Assembly: GCA_902560015.1 (NCBI GenBank)
Contig: CACEKA010000003.1
Span: forward strand, 40,001 to 101,969
DNA: 61,969 nucleotides
Reading direction: 5' to 3'
From: an uncultured Pelagibacteraceae bacterium
Lineage (GTDB): Bacteria > Pseudomonadota > Alphaproteobacteria > Pelagibacterales > Pelagibacteraceae
The translations under genes were made by a program, and so were the position numbers. This document shows, in pieces, positions 11,539-20,346 of the stretch. Numbering within the stretch: the first letter of the stretch is position 1; each line of letters begins with the position of its first letter. The notes under the pieces were generated by a model. That model had not been told where the DNA came from, ran no database searches, and worked only from the letters and a program-made list of their open reading frames with translations.

Positions 11539-14082
11539 ATGTTTAATCCACTAAATCTGCTTTCAAAATTTATAAAATCTAGCAATCAAAAGGAGCTAGA
11601 TAGAATTGGTAACATTGTAACTAAAATTAACTCATTAGAAGATGAATTTAAAAATCTAAATGATTTAGATTTTCCAAAAAAAACTATGGATTTTAAAGAA
11701 CAAATTAAAAAAGGCAAAAACCTAGATGAGCTTCTACCTGAAGCTTTTGCGCTAGTCAGAGAAGCTTCAAGAAGAGCAAGAAAAGAAAGGCACTTTGATG
11801 TCCAAATAATTGGGGGTGTAGTTTTACATGAAGGTAAAATTGCTGAAATGAAAACTGGTGAAGGCAAAACACTTACCATAACACTTGCTGCTTATTTAAA
11901 TGCACTAAACGAAAAAGGAGTACATATTGTAACAGTAAATGATTATCTGGCAAAAAGAGACTCTATTGAAATGGGTCAAATATACAATTTTTTAGGTTTA
12001 ACTTCTGGTTACATCAATAACGATCAAGATGATAATGAAAGAAAGAAAAATTATAATTGCGATATAACTTATGCAACAAATAGTGAATTAGGGTTCGATT
12101 ATCTAAGAGATAATATGAAATTTTCTGAAAAGGAAATGGTCCAGAGAGAACATTCTTTCACAATAGTTGATGAAATAGACTCTTGTTTAATTGACGAAGC
12201 AAGAACTCCTTTAATAATTTCTGGATCTACAGAGGATAAAACTTTCCAATATCTTGCAATAGACAAATTAATTAAACAATTAAAAGACAAAGATTACGAA
12301 ATTGATGAAAAAGAAAAAAGTATTCTTTTAACTAATGAAGGAATAAACAATGTAGAAAAAATTTTTTCGGATGCGGGAATATTAAAAAATAATAATTTTT
12401 ATGATCCTGAAAATTTAAGTTTAGTTCATCATGTTAATCAAGCATTACGCGCCAATCATTTATTTGAAAAAGGCAAAGATTATATTGTTAAAGATGGAAG
12501 TCTTAAAATTATAGATGAGCTAACAGGTAGAATTTTAGAAGGAAGAAGATTTGGAGATGGATTACATCAAGCTTTAGAAGCTAAAGAAAAAATTAATATT
12601 AAAGCTGAAAATCAAACTTTAGCTTCCATAACTTATCAAAATTATTTTAAACTATATAAAAAATTATCTGGTTGTACGGGTACCGCTGCTACAGAAGCAG
12701 AGGAGTTTTATGAAATCTACAATTTATCAGTAGTTATAATTCCAACAAATAATGAAATGATTAGAATAGATCATAACGATCAAATTTTTCGAACAGAAAA
12801 TGAAAAAAATGATGCGATTATAAATAAAATAAATGAATGTCATGAATCTGGTCAGCCAATTTTAATATTTACATCTAGTATTAATAAATCTGAAATTTAT
12901 GCGGACCTTTTAAAAAAGAAAAATATTAAACATGTTGTTTTAAATGCAAAAAATCATGAAAATGAAGCTGAAATAATAGCAAATGCAGGTAAAGAAAAAT
13001 CAGTAATTATTACAACCAGCATATCTGGAAGAGGAGTTGATATTCAACTAGGTGGTAAAAAAGGGTCCATCTCAGACGATCAGTTAAAAATTGATAAAAA
13101 TAAAATCAAATCCCTAGGTGGCTTATTTGTAATTGGAACTGAAAGAATGGAATCCAGAAGAGTTGACAATCAAGCTAGAGGTAGATCAGGTAGACAAGGA
13201 GATGAGGGTAGTTCAATATTTTATGTTAGTCTCGAAGATGATTTAATGAGAATTTTTGGCTCAGAGTCTATGAATAATATGTTGGAAAAATTAGGTCTTA
13301 AAGATGGTGAAAGTATAGATCATCCATGGATTAATAAAGCACTGGAAAGAGCACAACAAAAAGTTGAAGCCAGAAATTTCGATATTAGAAAAACCTTAAT
13401 TAAATTTGACAATGTATTGAATGATCAAAGACATGTTGTATTTTCTCAAAGAAAAAATGCAATGAACAGCATGAATATTTTTGAATATTCTGATGAATTT
13501 TTAAAAGAGATTATCCAAGATATTATCAAATTAAAAATTCAAAAATTATCGAATCTTAAAAGTAATGAATTTGAAAATCGCTTAAAACAAATTGTTGGTA
13601 AAAGCTTTGATGAAAATGAATTAGAAGAATTAATCTCAGCTACAGATAGTGACATTAAAATAAAAATTACTAATAAATTTAATGACTCAAGAAATGATAG
13701 AATAAATTTATTAGGAGAAGAGCATGCTAAAGAAATTGAAAAAAGAATATTTCTTCAATCAGTAGACTTAAACTGGAAGTCACATATACAATATTTAGAA
13801 CAATTAAGACAAGTAATTGGGTTAAGATCCTATGGACAAAGAGATCCTTTAGTTGAATATAAAAAAGAAGCTTTTGATCTATTTTCAAATCTTTTAGAAA
13901 AATTGAAATTAGATTTTGTAACTATTTTAATGAATTTAAAAGTGGTAACGGAACAATCACAAGAAAACAAAAATAAAGAGAGTATGATAGATCAAATTAA
14001 AAAAGGTAGAAAAATAGGAAGGAATGAGCCATGTTTCTGTGGCTCAGGCAAAAAGTTTAAACACTGCTGTGGGGCAGTATAA
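11539..14082 (+). CDS. secA: Preprotein translocase ATPase
   Basis: 847 residues, full-length SecA, the motor that pushes proteins through SecYEG. The Walker A loop MKTGEGKT (~101-108) and the DEAD-box-type VDEIDS are visible. The helicase-like domain 2 shows RGVDIQLGG and RRVDNQARGRSGRQGD. The C-terminus keeps the metal-binding SEC-C tail GRNEPCFCGSGKKFKHCC, which in other bacteria contacts SecB and ribosomes. It ends 6 nt before the convergent accA stop. Confidence 0.98.
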   Translation: MFNPLNLLSKFIKSSNQKELDRIGNIVTKINSLEDEFKNLNDLDFPKKTMDFKEQIKKGKNLDELLPEAFALVREASRRARKERHFDVQIIGGVVLHEGKIAEMKTGEGKTLTITLAAYLNALNEKGVHIVTVNDYLAKRDSIEMGQIYNFLGLTSGYINNDQDDNERKKNYNCDITYATNSELGFDYLRDNMKFSEKEMVQREHSFTIVDEIDSCLIDEARTPLIISGSTEDKTFQYLAIDKLIKQLKDKDYEIDEKEKSILLTNEGINNVEKIFSDAGILKNNNFYDPENLSLVHHVNQALRANHLFEKGKDYIVKDGSLKIIDELTGRILEGRRFGDGLHQALEAKEKINIKAENQTLASITYQNYFKLYKKLSGCTGTAATEAEEFYEIYNLSVVIIPTNNEMIRIDHNDQIFRTENEKNDAIINKINECHESGQPILIFTSSINKSEIYADLLKKKNIKHVVLNAKNHENEAEIIANAGKEKSVIITTSISGRGVDIQLGGKKGSISDDQLKIDKNKIKSLGGLFVIGTERMESRRVDNQARGRSGRQGDEGSSIFYVSLEDDLMRIFGSESMNNMLEKLGLKDGESIDHPWINKALERAQQKVEARNFDIRKTLIKFDNVLNDQRHVVFSQRKNAMNSMNIFEYSDEFLKEIIQDIIKLKIQKLSNLKSNEFENRLKQIVGKSFDENELEELISATDSDIKIKITNKFNDSRNDRINLLGEEHAKEIEKRIFLQSVDLNWKSHIQYLEQLRQVIGLRSYGQRDPLVEYKKEAFDLFSNLLEKLKLDFVTILMNLKVVTEQSQENKNKESMIDQIKKGRKIGRNEPCFCGSGKKFKHCCGAV

Positions 14083-14088
14083 AGTCAA

Positions 14089-15186
14089 CTAAAATAAACT
14101 AATTACAGCAATCAATAAAATTAATCCTGCTACTGCTGACCCAATTATTATTTTTTTAGATTTAATAATTTCAACAATATTATTTTCTTTAATTGTGAGT
14201 GTACTTATATCTTCTGAGTTACTAACAAACCCTTTGTTTCTTCCAATCTTTAAAAATTTATTCTTTCTCTCATTCATAATTTCTTCTGAAGTTAAATCTT
14301 CAAAATAATTAAGATTTTTTGAGATTGAGCGTTTGAGATTATCTAGCATTAAATCTCTATCTCTGTGAGCACCACCTAACGGTTCTGGAATTATTTCATC
14401 TATGACTTTTAATTCTAGTAAATCTTTTGCGGATAATTTCATTGCTTTAGCCGCATCAAGCATTTTTTTTGGATCTCTCCATAAAATAGTAGCACATCCT
14501 TCAGGAGAGATAACTGAGTAAATAGCATTTTCTAACATAATAACCTTATTGGATGATGCTAAAGCTATTGCTCCTCCTGAGCCACCTTCACCAATTATAA
14601 TTGCAAGTGTGGGAACTTTAAGTTCCATACAACATTCGATTGATTTCGCGATAGCTTCTGCCTGTCCTCTTTCCTCAGCGCCAACTCCTGGATATGCACC
14701 GGGTGTATCTATGAAAGATATTATTGGTATATTAAATTTATTTGCTAAATTCATTAATCTAATAGTTTTTCTATACCCTTCAGGTCTCATCATCCCAAAA
14801 TTTCTCTCAATTCTACTTTCTAAGTTTTCTCCTTTTTCTTGACCAATTACCAATACAGATTTTCCATTAAATTTTGCAAAACCTGTTATTACTGATTTGT
14901 CCTCGCCATAATATCGATCGCCTGATAATGAAATAAAATCATCAAATAAATTATCAATAAAAAATTTAGATTTAGGCCTATCCTCATGTCTAGCAACCAT
15001 TGTTGTTTGCCACGGATCTAAATTTGAATAAATATCTTTTAATTTTTCATCTAATTCAACTTGTGTACTTGATATCTTTTGAGTATCTACCTCAGATAAC
15101 CCTTCTTGATTAAAAGGATCTTTCAATTTCTCAATTTCATTTTCTAGATTTTTGATATCATTTTCAAAATTAAGATAATTTTTCAT
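14089..15186 (-). CDS. accA: Acetyl-CoA carboxylase carboxyltransferase alpha subunit with C-terminal membrane tail
   Basis: 365 residues. AccA with AccD (at 36593) moves CO2 from carboxybiotin to acetyl-CoA, the committed step of fatty-acid synthesis. The core (1-~318) has family motifs RPEGYRKTIRLM, FIDTPGAYPG, GEGGSGGAIA and PEGCATILW. The usual protein ends near here. About 47 extra residues follow: a polar linker (319-345) and a 20-residue hydrophobic segment (346-365) that ends the protein, preceded by KSKK. That is the layout of a tail anchor, suggesting membrane attachment. The reading frame is continuous, so this is not an obvious frameshift artefact. Confidence 0.95.
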   Translation of the reverse strand: MKNYLNFENDIKNLENEIEKLKDPFNQEGLSEVDTQKISSTQVELDEKLKDIYSNLDPWQTTMVARHEDRPKSKFFIDNLFDDFISLSGDRYYGEDKSVITGFAKFNGKSVLVIGQEKGENLESRIERNFGMMRPEGYRKTIRLMNLANKFNIPIISFIDTPGAYPGVGAEERGQAEAIAKSIECCMELKVPTLAIIIGEGGSGGAIALASSNKVIMLENAIYSVISPEGCATILWRDPKKMLDAAKAMKLSAKDLLELKVIDEIIPEPLGGAHRDRDLMLDNLKRSISKNLNYFEDLTSEEIMNERKNKFLKIGRNKGFVSNSEDISTLTIKENNIVEIIKSKKIIIGSAVAGLILLIAVISLF

Positions 15187-15263
15187 AGGTAATTTATATC
15201 GGACAATTAAAATATAAAAAAGGCAATAAAGTGATGATAAATATACTCACTAAATGATATTAA

Positions 15264-15291
15264 TTGACTTAATTTATTTAATAGATAAAAA
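15264..15291 (+). promoter_or_regulatory. Candidate promoter for riboswitch-glcB
   Basis: A -35-like TTGACT (15264-15269) is separated by 16 nt from a weak -10-like TAAAAA (15286-15291). Transcription would start near 15298, exactly where the first glycine aptamer begins, which is the main support. Confidence 0.45.
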
Positions 15292-15297
15292 TTTATC

Positions 15298-15448
15298 AAT
15301 CGGGAGAGACTAAAAAGCTATTTAGCGCCGAAGGAGCAACCACCCCGGAAACTCTCAGGCAAAAGGACCGGTTAAAGCATAACACTCTGGAAAGAGATTA
15401 ATTTCCGCCGAAGGAGCAAAACTCTCAGGCAAAAATACAGATGGGGTG
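15298..15448 (+). promoter_or_regulatory. Tandem glycine riboswitch
   Basis: Two gcvT-type glycine aptamers in a row. Aptamer 1 (15298-15373) is closed by a P1 helix AATCGG/CCGGTT, with core motifs GGGAGAG, GCCGAAGGAGCAA, CTCTCAGGCAAAAGGAC. Aptamer 2 (~15381-15448) repeats GGAAAGAG, GCCGAAGGAGCAA, CTCTCAGGCAAAAA, with a weaker P1 (TCTG/CAGA, perhaps extended by CAC/GTG). The GGGGTG ribosome site of glcB falls at the 3' edge of aptamer 2, and no terminator hairpin follows, so translational control is likely. A glycine-activated switch before malate synthase has been described in SAR11. Confidence 0.95.
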
Positions 15449-15457
15449 AAAAGTGCT

Positions 15458-17620
15458 ATGCAAGAAAAATATATAAAAATTAATAGTTTTAAAGTTTCTG
15501 AAAGTCTAGCCAAATTTATAGACGAAGAGCTACTTAAAGACATAGATATTACACCTGAAAAGTTTTGGAGTGGTTTTGAAAAATCAGTAAATGAGCTTGC
15601 TCCAAAAAATAAAGAATTAATCAATTTTAGGGAAAATTTACAAAAAAAAATTGATGAATGGCATATAGAAAACAAAGGTAGAGAGATAAATTTAGAGAAA
15701 TATAAAAAATTTTTAATAGAAATTGGCTATCTTAAAAAAGAGGGACCAGACTTTTCAATTGAGACAGAGGATGTTGATGATGAGATAACTAGAATTGCAG
15801 GGCCTCAATTGGTGGTACCAATTATGAACGCAAGATATGCTCTTAATGCAGCTAATGCAAGATGGATGAGTCTTTACGATAGCCTATATGGCACTGATAT
15901 TATTGAACAATCAGAAGATAGTGTCTCGGAAAGATATGATCCTTTAAGGGGTGAGATGGTAATAAAATATGGAAGAGACTTTTTAGATAAATATTTTCCC
16001 ATAAAGGATTTAAGTTGGCATAAAATTACTAGTGTTGCAGTTAAAGATGGTAAATTAAAAATTCTAAAAGGTGCAGATATTTTTAGTTTAATTAATGAAC
16101 AAAAATTTATTGGTCATAGAGGAGAGGCTGACAACCCGTCAGCAGTAATATTAATAAATAATAATTTGCATATTGAAATTTTAAGAGACCCTAGAGCTTT
16201 TAGTGCTCAACAAGATCATGCTGGTATAAGTGAAATAATCCTCGAGTCTGCAGTATCAACTATATGTGATAACGAGGATAGTGTTGCAGCAGTAGATGCA
16301 GAAGATAAAATTATTTGTTACAGAAATTGGTTAGGATTGATGAAAGGCAATCTTAAAACAAAATTTGAAAAAGATGGTAAATTATTTGAAAGAAAACTGA
16401 ATCCAAATAGAAGTTATGTTTCTAAAGATGGCAAAGGACTTAAATTGCACGGAAGAAGTCTTCTATTGATAAGAAATGTTGGACATTTAATGACTAATCC
16501 TTCCATAATTTTAAGTAATGGTAACGAAATACCAGAAGGCATCATGGATGCATTCATTACCACAACTGCAGCACTTCATGATTTAAAAAACAAAAATAAT
16601 TCAAGAACTGGATCAATTTATATTGTTAAGCCAAAAATGCATGGACCAGATGAAACGGCATTTACAGATTTACTTTTTTCAAAAGTCGAAGAAGTTTTGG
16701 GTTTAAATCAATATACTTGTAAAATTGGAATAATGGATGAAGAAAGAAGAACCTCAGCAAATTTGAAGGAATGCATAAGATCTTTAAAAAATAGAGTTTT
16801 TTTTATAAATACTGGATTTTTAGATAGGACTGGAGATGAAATGCATACCTCTATGGAGGCAGGACCAATGATTAAAAAAGGAGACATGAAATCTTCAAAA
16901 TGGATTTTAGCATATGAAAATAACAATGTTGATATTGGTTTAAAGTGTGGACTATCTGGAAAAGCACAAATTGGAAAAGGAATGTGGGCAATGCCTGATA
17001 AAATGAAAGATATGATGGAGCAAAAAACTGGTCATTTAAAAGCTGGAGCAAACTGTGCATGGGTTCCATCTCCAACAGCAGCTGCATTACATGCTTTACA
17101 CTATCATGAGATAGATATCTTTAGTGAACAAGAAAAAATTCTTAATAGAGAAAAAGCAAAAATTGATGATCTTTTAACAATTCCAATTGCAAACAGGCCA
17201 AATTGGTCAGTTGATGAAATTAATAATGAAATTTCAAACTCTGCACAAACACTACTCGGATACGTTGTAAGGTGGATAGATCAAGGAATTGGGTGTTCCA
17301 AAGTTCCAGATATAAATAACATTGGACTTATGGAGGACAGAGCTACACTTAGAATATCTTCACAACATATTGCTAATTGGATTCATCATGGAATTACAAC
17401 TAAAATTCAAGTAACTGAAATAATGAAGGAAATGGCAAAAATTGTGGATGATCAAAATAAAAATGATCCTAAATATATTAAAATGAGTGATGATTTTGAG
17501 CGATCATTGGCATTCAAGACCGCATGTGACTTGGTTTTTAAAGGTAAAGGACAGCCATCTGGTTACACAGAACCTTTATTACATCAAAATAGATTAAGGA
17601 AAAAATTTAATCTGAATTAA
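15458..17620 (+). CDS. glcB: Malate synthase G
   Basis: 720 residues from ATG 15458, the usual length of malate synthase G, which condenses glyoxylate with acetyl-CoA to malate. Motifs: AGPQLVVPIMNARYALNAANARW near 110-130, KPKMHGPDETAFTD, and NTGFLDRTGDEMHTSMEAGP. The frame is open back to a GTG at 15446, but ATG 15458 has GGGGTG 9 nt upstream and matches family N-termini, so I prefer it. Control by the glycine riboswitch links glyoxylate use to glycine supply. The stop overlaps the convergent recR stop by 14 nt. Confidence 0.97.
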   Translation: MQEKYIKINSFKVSESLAKFIDEELLKDIDITPEKFWSGFEKSVNELAPKNKELINFRENLQKKIDEWHIENKGREINLEKYKKFLIEIGYLKKEGPDFSIETEDVDDEITRIAGPQLVVPIMNARYALNAANARWMSLYDSLYGTDIIEQSEDSVSERYDPLRGEMVIKYGRDFLDKYFPIKDLSWHKITSVAVKDGKLKILKGADIFSLINEQKFIGHRGEADNPSAVILINNNLHIEILRDPRAFSAQQDHAGISEIILESAVSTICDNEDSVAAVDAEDKIICYRNWLGLMKGNLKTKFEKDGKLFERKLNPNRSYVSKDGKGLKLHGRSLLLIRNVGHLMTNPSIILSNGNEIPEGIMDAFITTTAALHDLKNKNNSRTGSIYIVKPKMHGPDETAFTDLLFSKVEEVLGLNQYTCKIGIMDEERRTSANLKECIRSLKNRVFFINTGFLDRTGDEMHTSMEAGPMIKKGDMKSSKWILAYENNNVDIGLKCGLSGKAQIGKGMWAMPDKMKDMMEQKTGHLKAGANCAWVPSPTAAALHALHYHEIDIFSEQEKILNREKAKIDDLLTIPIANRPNWSVDEINNEISNSAQTLLGYVVRWIDQGIGCSKVPDINNIGLMEDRATLRISSQHIANWIHHGITTKIQVTEIMKEMAKIVDDQNKNDPKYIKMSDDFERSLAFKTACDLVFKGKGQPSGYTEPLLHQNRLRKKFNLN

Positions 17621-18218
17621 AATTCAAATTAGCTCTATTTTTAAAGGCTGAAAATAAAGTTCCATCATCCAAACTTTCTATTTCTCCGCCAACAGGTAAA
17701 CCTTGGGCCAATTTTGTAATTTTAACTTTGGTATTTTTTAAACTATCTTGAATATAATAAGCTGTAGTTTGACCTTCAACTGTAGCACTTGTTGCAAGTA
17801 TAACCTCTTCAATATTATCTCTATTTACTCTTTCTACTAAAGAGTTAATTAAAAGATCTTCTTTTCTTTGTCCAACAGATGAAATAGTTCCACCCAAGAT
17901 ATGAAAATAGCCTTGAAAAATATTTGAATTTTCAATTGACCATTGATCGGCAATATCTTCTACTACACATATTTTTGTATATTTATCTTTAGTATTCTCA
18001 CAATTAATACATCCTGATGAAATAGATTTTAGAGATCCACATGAGCTACATCTAGTTACATTTTTATAAACCTGAGCTAATGTACTTGCCATAGGTTTAA
18101 CTAATTCATCACGATTATTAATTAATTTTAAAACAATTCTTTTTGCTGATTTAGGTCCTAAACCAGGAAGTTTTGAAATTAATTTTATTAACTCTTCTAT
18201 CTCACTAATATTCTGCAT
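17607..18218 (-). CDS. recR: Recombination mediator RecR
   Basis: 203 residues. RecR helps load RecA onto SSB-coated gaps (RecFOR pathway). Features in order: an N-terminal helix-hairpin-helix around LPGLGPKSAKRI, a four-Cys zinc finger (CSSCGSLKS..GCINC, ~56-73), and a Toprim domain starting ICVVED. Last gene of the ffs-dnaX-ybaB-recR run, an order shared with many bacteria. Confidence 0.96.
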   Translation of the reverse strand: MQNISEIEELIKLISKLPGLGPKSAKRIVLKLINNRDELVKPMASTLAQVYKNVTRCSSCGSLKSISSGCINCENTKDKYTKICVVEDIADQWSIENSNIFQGYFHILGGTISSVGQRKEDLLINSLVERVNRDNIEEVILATSATVEGQTTAYYIQDSLKNTKVKITKLAQGLPVGGEIESLDDGTLFSAFKNRANLNFNSD

Positions 18219-18221
18219 TAA

Positions 18222-18539
18222 TTACATTGGCCATTTAAAACCAGGTATTCCAAATCCACCTGTAGCTTTAGATATTTCTTCAGTAGTTTTTGATTTAAGT
18301 TGGGATTTAGCGCTATTATGTGCAGCTACAATTAGATCTTCTACAATAGTTTTATCTTCTTTTAACACTTCATCTGATAACTCAATATTGTGCATCTCGC
18401 CTTCACCATCCAATACTATCTTAACTGAATTTGACCCAGAAACACCTTCTGCTTTTATATCTTTGATTTTTTCTTGGCTTTCTTTCATCTTTGCCTCTAA
18501 TTCTTTTGCCTTATCTAAGATTTTAGTAAAATCAGTCAT
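18222..18539 (-). CDS. YbaB/EbfC family nucleoid-associated protein
   Basis: 105 residues, typical of the small dimeric DNA-binding YbaB/EbfC family. A helical N-terminal half (KAKELEAKMKESQEKIKDI) is followed by a beta-rich middle (VKIVLDGEGEMHNIELSDE) and a C-terminal helix ending in a Gly-rich tail (GGFGIPGF). Placed between dnaX and recR as in most proteobacteria, 1 nt after the dnaX stop region. Confidence 0.93.
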   Translation of the reverse strand: MTDFTKILDKAKELEAKMKESQEKIKDIKAEGVSGSNSVKIVLDGEGEMHNIELSDEVLKEDKTIVEDLIVAAHNSAKSQLKSKTTEEISKATGGFGIPGFKWPM

Positions 18540-18540
18540 T

Positions 18541-20205
18541 TTAATCCTCTTCTTTATTTAGTTTAACATCTAATAATTCAGCATCAGGAAATTCTTTCAT
18601 TATATTTTTATAAATTTCCATATTTTTAACGTCATTTATCAATTCTTCTTTTTTATTTTTTTGCTTCTCTTTTACAGACATTGCGCCTTTAGATTTGCTA
18701 AATGTAATTATCCATCTTTCATTAGTCCATTCAAAAAGTTTAGATGATAAATCTTTAACAAAATCCTTATTTAAATTATCGTTAAAAGAAATTTCAATCC
18801 TATTTCTCTCAAATTTAACAAGATTAACGTTTTTTTCTAATTCATATTTCAATTGAATCTCTTTTTTTTTTGAACAAATATTAAGTAATTCATCAAAGGA
18901 ATTTATCAAACTATTATCCATTAATTTAACATCAGTCTCAATCTCAGGTTTATTTTTTATTTCTTGTGAAATATTTTTTATTTGATCGACAGTTTTAATA
19001 TTACTTTCACTTTGAATTTCAGTTTCAGTTTTATTATTGATTGCTGCGTTATTAGAATTAGTTTCTTCAAATTTAAAATCAGTTTTTTTTTTTGATTTAA
19101 ATGAACCCAAATGCATTAATCTTATTAAAAACATTTCAATCGATAAATGTTGGTTAGAGACAATATCTAATTCTTCAAGTGACAATATTGCAAACTGCCA
19201 AAATAAAATTAAAACTTCAGAGTCTACTTGATTAGAAATATTTTTAATTTTTGAAAACTCTTCATCATTAAGTGAAAAATTTGTACTTTCTAAAGATAAT
19301 GAATTTATATTTTTAAAGTAATAAAGTATTTCCAAAAAATCATTAATAAATACTTTTGGTTCTACTCCTTGATCATAGATTTTTCTATAGATATTAATAA
19401 CTTTTTTCTCTTCTCCTTTTAATATTAATTCAAATAAATTAATTAATTGGGTTTTATCAAAATACCCAAAAATTCTTTGCGCTGCATTTAAATCTAGTTC
19501 TGTATTTTCTTCTAAACTTAATAAACCCCTATCTAATAAAGATAGAGCATCTCTTACAGATCCTTCAGATATTTTAACGATTAGCTTTAAAGCCTCATCA
19601 GATACTTTGCCATTTTCTTTATCTTTAATCTTTTTTATAAATTCAAATAACTCTGTTGATTTAATTCTAGATAAATCAAATCTTTGGCATCTTGATACTA
19701 CAGTGATTGGAATTTTTTTAATTTCAGTAGTTGCAAAAATAAATTTTAAATATTCTGGTGGTTCCTCTAATGTTTTTAATAAAGCATTAAATGCCTGTTT
19801 ACTGAGCATGTGAACTTCATCAATTATGAATATTTTATACTTAGCAGAAGTTGGTCCGTATCTTGAAAATTCAATTAAATCTCTAACATCATCTACTCCA
19901 GTCTTGCTTGCAGCATCCATTTCAAGAACATCAATATGACTTGAATTTGTTATTGCTTCACAATTCTCGCAAAAATTTTTTTTACACATATTCTCTATAC
20001 CATTTTTGCAATTAAGAGCTTTAGCAACTATTCTAGCAGTCGTCGTTTTTCCTATTCCTCGAATACCTGTAAATAAATAAGCATTAGGTATCTTGTTTGC
20101 TTTAATTGAGTTTATTATAGTTTCAGCTACTACTCCCTGACCTATAAGAGACTCAAAAGTTTGAGGTCTGTATTTTAATGCTAATACTTTAGAATTATTG
20201 CTCAT
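18541..20205 (-). CDS. dnaX: DNA polymerase III subunits tau/gamma
   Basis: 554 residues. The clamp-loader ATPase loads the beta sliding clamp. Walker A is GIRGIGKTTTAR (~47-58), followed by a zinc module of four Cys (C66, C73, C79, C82), DEVHML for Walker B and the SRC finger (VVSRCQRFD). Domain III ends near 365, then a polar linker (~370-440) and a tau-specific C-terminal domain. The linker starts with codons 372-374 inside an A11 run where a -1 shift meets TGA at once, so a ~375-residue gamma form is plausible. The start lies 14 nt after the SRP RNA gene, with no clear Shine-Dalgarno site. Confidence 0.97.
   Translation of the reverse strand: MSNNSKVLALKYRPQTFESLIGQGVVAETIINSIKANKIPNAYLFTGIRGIGKTTTARIVAKALNCKNGIENMCKKNFCENCEAITNSSHIDVLEMDAASKTGVDDVRDLIEFSRYGPTSAKYKIFIIDEVHMLSKQAFNALLKTLEEPPEYLKFIFATTEIKKIPITVVSRCQRFDLSRIKSTELFEFIKKIKDKENGKVSDEALKLIVKISEGSVRDALSLLDRGLLSLEENTELDLNAAQRIFGYFDKTQLINLFELILKGEEKKVINIYRKIYDQGVEPKVFINDFLEILYYFKNINSLSLESTNFSLNDEEFSKIKNISNQVDSEVLILFWQFAILSLEELDIVSNQHLSIEMFLIRLMHLGSFKSKKKTDFKFEETNSNNAAINNKTETEIQSESNIKTVDQIKNISQEIKNKPEIETDVKLMDNSLINSFDELLNICSKKKEIQLKYELEKNVNLVKFERNRIEISFNDNLNKDFVKDLSSKLFEWTNERWIITFSKSKGAMSVKEKQKNKKEELINDVKNMEIYKNIMKEFPDAELLDVKLNKEED
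19083..19093 (-). other. Slippery A11 run in dnaX with -1-frame stop
   Basis: On the coding strand the codons TCA AAA AAA AAA ACT GAT (Ser371-Lys372-374-Thr375-Asp376) contain eleven A in a row. A -1 shift, or insertion of one A by polymerase slippage, reads AAC TGA and stops at once. The product would contain domains I-III only, like gamma of E. coli or Thermus. No stimulatory stem-loop was verified. Confidence 0.5.
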
Positions 20206-20219
20206 TTAATTTATTTTAA

Positions 20220-20303
20220 GGAGACTAGAACCTGAATAACTGTCTCTACGACTGCTTCCGTTAAGATCTGGTCGGGTTCAAGCAGCATCCACCTCTAGCC
20301 TCC
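20220..20303 (-). ncRNA. ffs: Signal recognition particle RNA (small bacterial 4.5S type)
   Basis: An 84-nt rod-like RNA. Its ends pair, GGAGGCTAGA with TCTAGTCTCC, and the apical domain reads GACCAGATC-TTAACG-GAAGCAGTC, matching the conserved SRP domain IV (CAGGTC..GGAAGCAGCC) that binds Ffh. The apical loop is TTAACG rather than the GGAA tetraloop. It lies just before dnaX, where many alphaproteobacteria keep ffs. The upstream TATAAT box predicts a start at 20303, the first base of the stem. Confidence 0.9.
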
Positions 20304-20309
20304 AGAACT

Positions 20310-20339
20310 ATTATAGCAGTTATAATTTCTATTCTACAA
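20310..20339 (-). promoter_or_regulatory. Promoter of the SRP RNA gene
   Basis: On the minus strand, TTGTAG (20334-20339), an 18-nt spacer and a perfect TATAAT (20310-20315). Initiation about 7 nt downstream falls on 20303, the predicted 5' end of the SRP RNA. It probably also serves dnaX-ybaB-recR. Confidence 0.75.
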
Positions 20340-20346
20340 GAAAAGA

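Noticed and set aside
14076-14096. Terminator between convergent secA and accA
   Set aside because: Only 6 nt separate the stops and no stable stem with a T-run is visible.
15446-15457. GTG start for malate synthase four codons upstream
   Set aside because: That GTG is part of the GGGGTG ribosome-binding site; ATG 15458 is correctly spaced from it.
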